64,000 bases of DNA from Deferrisoma camini S3R1 (GTDB taxonomy: Bacteria > Desulfobacterota > Deferrisomatia > Deferrisomatales > Deferrisomataceae): assembly GCF_000526155.1 (NCBI RefSeq), contig NZ_JAFN01000001.1, positions 1,492,501-1,556,500 on the forward strand, given 5' to 3'. The stretch's first letter is position 1, and each line of letters opens with the position of its first letter. The position numbers and the translations under genes were made by a program. Below the pieces are notes generated by a model. The model ran no database searches. It was given only the letters and a program-made list of their open reading frames with translations, and had not been told where the DNA came from. Of this stretch, positions 59,486 to 64,000 are shown one piece after another.

Positions 59486-59792
59486 CCCGGGTTGATCGTG
59501 GGCCCAACCCGGGAAAGCCACTGCCCTGCCTTGCCTCGCCCCGCCACGCCATGCCTCGCCTGGCCAAGCCCTGCCTCGCCATGCCTCGCCTTGCCTGGCC
59601 AAGCCGCGCTCGATTGGTCCCTGGTTGATCGTGGGCCCAACCAGGGAAAGCCACTGCCCTGCCTTGACACGCCTCGCCTCGCCTGGCCCTGCCACGCCTG
59701 GCCATGCCCGGCCAAGCCGCGCCCCGCCATGCCATGCCAATCCCGGCCATGCCATGCCCAACCAGACCTTGCCCAGCCATGCCGCGCCCTGG
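59486..59792. repeat. Two hairpins each followed by an (NNGCC)n pentanucleotide array
   Basis: Unit 1: hairpin CCCGGGTTG/CAACCCGGG (59486-59513) and then about 19 five-base units ending in GCC. Unit 2: hairpin CCCTGGTTG/CAACCAGGG (59619-59646) and then about 27 units. The loop ATCGTGGGCC is identical in both and the stem change C-G to T-A is made on both arms. Long frames over this array exist in several phases only because the repeat lacks stops. No gene is supported in 59465-59803. Confidence 0.85.
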
Positions 59793-59803
59793 TTAGCGTT
59801 TGG

Positions 59804-60316
59804 CTACTCGCCTTCGTCGTCCAGATTCTGCAGCCCAGGCAGGGCCTTCGGGGTGGTGTTCGTCACCGTTATGGTGAGCCCCAAGAGCTTCTTGGCCCGA
59901 GTCGGTGAGTTCGCGAGCAGCGTGTGGCCGAAGCGCAGCATCTTCGAGTCGAGCAGCCGCGCATCCTCTTCGTCCAGCTCCTCGCGGCTGACCGTGAGCA
60001 AAGTGAGGATGCCGTTGATCATGGCATTGCGTGCTCTGGCCTCGAGCTGGTCGGTCACCACGCGGACCCGCTCCTCGTCGGTGGCGATCTTGTAGCCACC
60101 GGCCCGGTATGGCCTGTAGATGACGATGTTGTGCTTCCTGAGCAGTACCTTCTTGGCCGCCAGCATGGAGAAGGTGAACTCATCGGTGCCCGCGGGTAGC
60201 TCCAGCATCTCGGAGAGCTCGTCGTCCGAGTAGAACCTGCCTGGGCTCTCGGCGGAGTCGCGGAGAACCGCCTCGACGACCTCCTTCCATGTGGGGTGCT
60301 TCTTCAAGCCGGTCAT
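59804..60316 (-). CDS. Phage early protein, unknown
   Basis: The 170-residue protein (MTGLKKHPTWKEVVEAVL...) has a winged-helix-like first half (YSDDELSEMLELPAGTDEF, KVLLRKHNIVIY) and a beta-hairpin/helical second half. It overlaps the upstream gene by ATGA. No family recognised. Confidence 0.65.
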   Translation of the reverse strand: MTGLKKHPTWKEVVEAVLRDSAESPGRFYSDDELSEMLELPAGTDEFTFSMLAAKKVLLRKHNIVIYRPYRAGGYKIATDEERVRVVTDQLEARARNAMINGILTLLTVSREELDEEDARLLDSKMLRFGHTLLANSPTRAKKLLGLTITVTNTTPKALPGLQNLDDEGE

Positions 60317-60900
60317 TGGGCCCACTCGATCACTTCGAACCGCCCGTACTTCGGGCGGTACTCCCCGATGCCGACGTAGAGCCCGGCCTCCATGAGGGCG
60401 TTGTGGACCACGGACACGTCGATGACGTCGGAGAAGATCTGCAGCTCGAACGTAGCCCTCCACTCCGGGAACATCGGGCGCGTGCGCAGCGTGCGGTTGC
60501 GCTGCACCATGACCATCATCCTCGACACGAACCGCTGGTCCGCGTACAACGCGTCCGGATCCCTAGGCCCGTCGTATTCGAGCGGCGCATCGGCCATGCA
60601 GATCACCCCTGCGGTTACGGCCTTGCCCAGCCGGTTGCGCTTGGCCCCGTCGCGGATCGCCCCCTCGATCCATGTGGACGGGATGTATGGGCCCTTCTGT
60701 TCGTCCCAGTACAGGCCGCCCAGGTACTCCAGCCGCATGATCTCGGCGATGTCGCTGTCCGTCTTCTTCCGCTTTGCCGTGTACCCCTTGATCTTCTTGA
60801 CCAGCGGGTCCAGAGGGTTACTCAGGCGAGCGTTGTGCATGAGCAGCGGTATGCCCTGGAACCCCTTGATCGTCGCCAGTACTGTCGTTGCTCGTGACAT
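60313..60900 (-). CDS. Phage early protein with LLMHN motif, unknown
   Basis: The 195-residue protein begins TTVLATIKGFQGIPLLMHNARLSNPLDP and has GGLYWDEQKGPYIPSTWIEGAIRDGAKR and PMFPEWRATFELQI segments. The first strand plus LLMHN and the IPxxxIEGAI motif recur in a phage/prophage family that I recall but cannot name with a function. ATG 60900 follows an AGGAGGACAC site. Confidence 0.7.
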   Translation of the reverse strand: MSRATTVLATIKGFQGIPLLMHNARLSNPLDPLVKKIKGYTAKRKKTDSDIAEIMRLEYLGGLYWDEQKGPYIPSTWIEGAIRDGAKRNRLGKAVTAGVICMADAPLEYDGPRDPDALYADQRFVSRMMVMVQRNRTLRTRPMFPEWRATFELQIFSDVIDVSVVHNALMEAGLYVGIGEYRPKYGRFEVIEWAQ

Positions 60901-61162
60901 GATGTGTCCTCCTGTTGTGTTGAAGTTCAGCCACCCGGCAGCAGTGCTCGGCCAGGCTCAGCGGCATGGGGTCGAGCGGCGTGCCGAACTCCACCCGCCT
61001 CTCGCACCCCCTCTCCCACAGCCCCGTGGTCATCCAGCACGGCCGATCGGGGTGGCGGCACCGCACCGCCATCCCCGGCCCCCACCCCAGATACCCGCAC
61101 CCCCCACACCCCGGCCCCGTGCGCCGGCGTCCGGAGTCGGGGTCGCGGTTGGGCCAGGTCAT
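60818..61162 (-). CDS. Cys-rich small phage protein, partly overlapping
   Basis: The 114-residue frame has its plausible part at the N-terminus (CGGCGYLGWGPG, CRHPDRPCWMT, GCERRVEFG). The last ~28 residues overlap the next gene in another frame. It may be a zinc protein; the extent is uncertain. Confidence 0.5.
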   Translation of the reverse strand: MTWPNRDPDSGRRRTGPGCGGCGYLGWGPGMAVRCRHPDRPCWMTTGLWERGCERRVEFGTPLDPMPLSLAEHCCRVAELQHNRRTHHVTSNDSTGDDQGVPGHTAAHAQRSPE

Positions 61163-61172
61163 GGGGTGCCGC

Positions 61173-61928
61173 TCACGCGCCCTGGTACACGTGCCAGCCG
61201 TCGCCCAGGCCGGTGCGCAGGTCCTGGATGCAGCGCTGGAGGAACCGGTCCACGGCGCCGTCGCGGTCGAGGTGGATCAGGCGGAACCGCGGCACACCGT
61301 CGGCCACGCCGGCCACCAGGCGGAACCGGTGGGGCTCCTCGTACTCGCGGGTGCCGATGCGCAGCGTGATGGTGATGTACTTGGGCAGGTCCACCGGGCG
61401 GTCCTTGACGTCCCTGGCCTGCACCCCGCGGGCGGCCTTGATCTCGATCCGCGTGGACGCGCCCGTGTCGCGGGTGACGAGGTCCTTGCCCTCCACGGCG
61501 TGCACCACCGAGAGCACCGCCCGGATCGCGTCCTCGTCCTCGATCTTGCCGGTGTGGCGGTCGAGGTAGAGCAGCAGATCCTCGTGGGAGAGGGGTCGTT
61601 CGGGGGGCAGGTCGGCATCGAAAAAGGGCACGGTGACGATGTCGCGGCGGTGAGCCGATGTCTCGTCCATGTGCGCGCAGATCCCCCTCGGCGACACGAT
61701 GACGGTGGCGGCCTCAGGTTTGGCCCATTCCCTCAGGTACTCCACCAGCGCGGCCACGGTGCCGAAGGCGTGGGTCATGTCGGGAGCGTCGAGGGGCTTC
61801 ACCTCGCAGTACTTGCCGGTCTCCGGCTGAAACAAGTAGGTGCGGCCGCATGTCTCGACCACGGTGGGCCGGGTGGCGGCGGTGGCCTGCTGGAACAGAT
61901 ACTCGAGTCCTTGCTTGAGCCAGCTCAT
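61173..61928 (-). CDS. Phage protein, DUF2303-like
   Basis: The 251-residue protein has an N-terminal AFGTVAALVEYLREW and ATVIVSPRGICAHMDE, HRRDIVTVPFFDADLP, SHEDLLLYLDRH, which resemble the DUF2303 (YfdQ-like) pattern, and a beta-rich C-terminal half (YITITLRIGTREYEEPHRFRLV). It forms a pair with the next gene (overlap by four bases). Function unknown. Confidence 0.6.
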   Translation of the reverse strand: MSWLKQGLEYLFQQATAATRPTVVETCGRTYLFQPETGKYCEVKPLDAPDMTHAFGTVAALVEYLREWAKPEAATVIVSPRGICAHMDETSAHRRDIVTVPFFDADLPPERPLSHEDLLLYLDRHTGKIEDEDAIRAVLSVVHAVEGKDLVTRDTGASTRIEIKAARGVQARDVKDRPVDLPKYITITLRIGTREYEEPHRFRLVAGVADGVPRFRLIHLDRDGAVDRFLQRCIQDLRTGLGDGWHVYQGA

Positions 61929-62269
61929 TGGGTCTCCTCCTTCTCTGCGGGGAACGGCTCGACGTTGTCGGCGAAGGGCAGGGACTCCTGCCGGTCGCGG
62001 TACTGCAGCAGCTTGCCCCGGTCGTCGATCACGCCCAGGGTGCGCACGGCCACGCGCTTGGCGAGCTTTGTGTTGCCCGAGACGACGATGTCCACGGCGT
62101 TGTCGCGCTCGTGCGGCGTGATCTGAATGGTGAGGGTGATGGTGCGGGTGGCGGTGCGCACCTTGGCCTCGTCCTCGATGTCGCGCAGCACCTCCTGGAC
62201 GGATGCCTCGAAGATGGCCTGCAACTCACCGTCGCCCACGGTTTCCAGAGTCAGCGCTTCGAAGTTCAT
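61925..62269 (-). CDS. Phage early protein paired with the DUF2303-like protein
   Basis: The 114-residue protein has a helical N-terminus (LQAIFEASVQEVLRDIEDEA) and strands TRTITLTIQITPHE and VDIVVSGNTKL. It lies between the clamp homologue and the DUF2303-like gene. Function unknown. Confidence 0.65.
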   Translation of the reverse strand: MNFEALTLETVGDGELQAIFEASVQEVLRDIEDEAKVRTATRTITLTIQITPHERDNAVDIVVSGNTKLAKRVAVRTLGVIDDRGKLLQYRDRQESLPFADNVEPFPAEKEETQ

Positions 62270-62279
62270 GGTCTCCTCC

Positions 62280-63365
62280 TTATTCCAGCCTCACCGGCAT
62301 GATGATCTCGCCCCACCCGGGCAGGGCGTCCGTGCGCAGCAGGATCGGGGCCAGGGGGTCCTGGATGGTGAGCGTGATCTCCACGTCCCCGGCCGCCTCG
62401 CACGCCTGAACGGCGTACTTGGCGTTCCAGCCCCACTCGATCTCGTCGTCGCCGCTGTGCGAGCACCCCACCGAGGCCGTGGCCGAGCCCGGCGCGGCCA
62501 GCCCCGGGCCGGATGTGATGACCAGCTCGCCCGAGCCGGGCACCGACCGCAGCCGCACCAGGGCCACGTCGGCCGGCGCGAACGGCAGCACCTGCCGGGT
62601 CCGCTCCAGCAGCTCGGCCGCCGACACCCGCAAGGTGTGCACCGTCCGCGGGGCCACTGACGACACGTCCGGGAACACCCCGTCCCGTTGCCGCAGCACC
62701 CAGCGCCATGCGGCCGTCTCGTCGGCGTGGACGATGAGCACCCGGTCGTCGTCCGCGGCGATCTGGCCCTCACCAGGGGGCAGGGCCGGCAGCAGGTGCT
62801 CGGCCTCCAGCAGCACCTCCCTGGGCCAGTGGGGGCACTCGGCCCGGCTCCACGCGGCCCGGTGGCTGTCGGTGACCTCGGCCAGCACGCCCCCGTCCAC
62901 CGGCACAAGGTGCACGCACCGCAGCACCGGCCGCGTGATGTCGCGGCTCACCGCGTGCCGCACCCGCTCCACCGCCAGCCGCAGGGCGGCCAGGTTCGTA
63001 TCGCGCGGCAGGGCCACCTGTGGGGGGTCCGGCACCAGGCCCTCTCCCAGGTTTCCAAGGCACGCCTGGTACCTGTGGCCGGTCACCTCAAGCAGCGAGC
63101 CGTTTTGCCGCAGCTCCACGGCCTCGGGCTCGCTGCGCACCGCCGCCAGCAGGGCCCGGGCCGACACCGTCACCGCGCCCTGCACCGGTCCCGCGCCGTC
63201 GAGCCGGGCCTCCACGTGGGTGCGCGTGTCCGACGCGCGCACCCACAGCGCGCCGGCCTCCACCCGCAGCTCCACCGGGTCGTGGTCCTGCGGATACCCC
63301 TCCGCCACGGGCATGATGGCCTTGAGCACCCGCACCAACCGCCGAGCTTCAACCCTGATCTGCAT
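62280..63365 (-). CDS. Sliding clamp homologue (DNA polymerase III beta-like)
   Basis: The 361-residue protein has the three-domain beta-clamp layout. Recognisable parts are ALWVRASDTRTHVEARL in domain 1, ITRPVLRCVHLVPVDGGVLAEVTDSHRAAW in domain 2, and a C-terminal end WNAKYAVQACEAAGDVEITLTI ... PILLRTDALPGWGEIIMPVRL, equivalent to the end of DnaN. A phage-borne clamp would recruit polymerase or other clamp binders. ATG 63365 follows GGAGGAG. Similarity to host DnaN is partial, so the role could differ. Confidence 0.75.
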   Translation of the reverse strand: MQIRVEARRLVRVLKAIMPVAEGYPQDHDPVELRVEAGALWVRASDTRTHVEARLDGAGPVQGAVTVSARALLAAVRSEPEAVELRQNGSLLEVTGHRYQACLGNLGEGLVPDPPQVALPRDTNLAALRLAVERVRHAVSRDITRPVLRCVHLVPVDGGVLAEVTDSHRAAWSRAECPHWPREVLLEAEHLLPALPPGEGQIAADDDRVLIVHADETAAWRWVLRQRDGVFPDVSSVAPRTVHTLRVSAAELLERTRQVLPFAPADVALVRLRSVPGSGELVITSGPGLAAPGSATASVGCSHSGDDEIEWGWNAKYAVQACEAAGDVEITLTIQDPLAPILLRTDALPGWGEIIMPVRLE

Positions 63366-63366
63366 G

Positions 63367-63546
63367 TCAGTGCTCCTCCGGCCGATGCGAAAGGGCCGCA
63401 CTCAGAAACCTGAGAACCTCCAGGTGCTGGTCCACATCGTCCGTTGCGGTCATCATCGCCCGAACCTGGCGCTGCCCCTCCTCCGTCTCCGCATAGGCCG
63501 CCGCCTTCTCCAGCACCCGGATCAGCTCATCCACATCAATCTGCAT
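63367..63546 (-). CDS. Small helical phage protein
   Basis: A 59-residue frame from ATG 63546 to TGA 63369-63367 (MQIDVDELIRVLEKAAAYAE...) is helical and acidic and ends two bases before the clamp gene, with which it should be co-translated. No family recognised. Confidence 0.7.
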   Translation of the reverse strand: MQIDVDELIRVLEKAAAYAETEEGQRQVRAMMTATDDVDQHLEVLRFLSAALSHRPEEH

Positions 63547-64000
63547 GGCCGTTCTCCAGATGATGGAGTATCTGCGGGAGCACCTCTTCCAGCACGTGGA
63601 TCGCCTGGGCCTCTGGGGTGCGCCGCGCGAACTGCGCGACCTGGTGCAGAGCCATCATCACCCGCCGGTCGCGCTCGGTGTGGAACTCCAGCGTGAGCCG
63701 CCGGGTATCGTCGGGCTCCGGCTGCGTGTCGCCGCCCCCGGCACGCAGCCGATCCAGCTCGGCCTCCAGCTCCGCCACCCGCTGGGCCGAGGCCTGCGCC
63801 TCCTCGCGCAGCCCCTCCACCTCGGCCCGGAGCTCCTCCGCCTGCCGACGGGCCCCGTCCAGCTCGTGGCGCAGCGCCCGCACCAGCTCCGTCTCGTCCT
63901 GTGGGACGCCCATCATCCCGAACCGATCCAGCGTCCCGGCCCGCTTGTGCTTGCTGTAGCACTTGGGGCAAAGCCCGCTGCCCTGGTTCCGGGCCTGCTG
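63536..64000 (-). CDS. Phage protein with CxxC and coiled coil (5' end outside window)
   Basis: The frame is open to the right edge. Upstream of the internal Met pair (63916) it reads CPKCYSKHKRAGTLDRFG, a zinc-knuckle-like motif, so the true start probably lies outside. Downstream is a long coiled coil (about 40 residues, ARRQAEELRAEVEGLREEA) and a helical C-terminus. Function unknown. Confidence 0.6.
   Translation of the reverse strand, partial: QQARNQGSGLCPKCYSKHKRAGTLDRFGMMGVPQDETELVRALRHELDGARRQAEELRAEVEGLREEAQASAQRVAELEAELDRLRAGGGDTQPEPDDTRRLTLEFHTERDRRVMMALHQVAQFARRTPEAQAIHVLEEVLPQILHHLENGHAD

Larger units (their letters stand above)
28273..64000. mobile_element. Siphovirus-like prophage (right end outside window)
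   Basis: Starting at the tRNA-Arg att repeat come the integrase, a minus-strand late operon (lysis, tail, head, packaging), then replication and early genes, all in typical phage order. Markers are lambda-type TerL (gpA), Nu1-like TerS, lambda-family portal, gpW-like protein, protease-capsid fusion, tape measure, G/T frameshift pair, holin and M15 endolysin. The tape measure of 672 residues suggests a tail of around 100 nm. All identified structural genes appear intact, so the prophage may be functional. Confidence 0.93.

Noticed and set aside
59268-59780. Repetitive proteins (MARQGLARRG-like) in several frames
   Set aside because: The five-base repeat has no stops in any frame, so long frames arise automatically; no start signals.

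Overview
The window comes from a GC-rich bacterial chromosome. The conserved genes at the left end (recR, trpB/trpA, a SlyD-type isomerase, an FlgM-like protein, a class I aminotransferase) read most like a deltaproteobacterial lineage in the broad sense (Desulfuromonadota or relatives). This is an impression from protein style, not a database result.

Layout. (1) 1-11880 is resident chromosome: the end of an MFS transporter; a minus-strand locus of periplasmic binding protein, sensor kinase, TonB-dependent receptor and a 36-residue peptide; recR with a small partner gene; a zinc-ribbon protein and an FlgM-like gene; an aminotransferase followed by trpB-trpA; and a plus-strand slyD-like gene. 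(2) 11882-28321 is a genomic island between two identical 49-bp copies of the 3' part of a tRNA-Arg(ACG) gene. It carries its own tyrosine integrase and excisionase-like gene, a gene-free kilobase full of perfect hairpins, an Integrase_1-type recombinase pair, and an integron. (3) The integron (about 16979-27887) has a decayed integrase gene (middle deleted, N-terminus frameshifted), an attI-like palindromic zone and six attC sites, each with one unpaired A in the same arm. Its AT-rich cassettes encode a TIR-domain protein plus membrane partner, an interrupted HEPN protein, a GyrI-like protein, a DUF4145-like protein, a soluble/3-TM protein pair, a lipoprotein and a Cys-rich HNH-like protein. 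Three insertion sequences sit in it: an IS110/IS1111-type element inside attC1, an IS200-type element inside the HEPN gene, and an IS701-type element. (4) 28273 to the right edge is a siphovirus-like prophage integrated at the second tRNA copy. Its integrase lies on the plus strand beside the att site. Nearly everything else is on the minus strand: early genes (sliding clamp homologue, MazG-like protein, small proteins), a primase-helicase, lambda-type terminase, portal, gpW-like protein, a protease-capsid fusion, tail genes with a G/T-type programmed frameshift, tail fibre and lectin-like proteins, then holin and M15 endolysin. A plus-strand DUF3800 gene with its own promoter and leader is inserted between the terminase and head blocks.

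The intact tRNA-Arg gene is not in the window. With the tRNA on the minus strand and two 3' fragments on its left, the two elements look like a tandem integration, and the complete tRNA should lie to the right of the prophage. The most promising undescribed items are the TIR plus membrane-protein cassette, the second soluble-plus-membrane cassette pair, the hairpin array at 14.6-15.1 kb, the attC-borne IS1111-type element with a putative guide RNA, and the hairpin plus pentanucleotide array at 59.5-59.8 kb.
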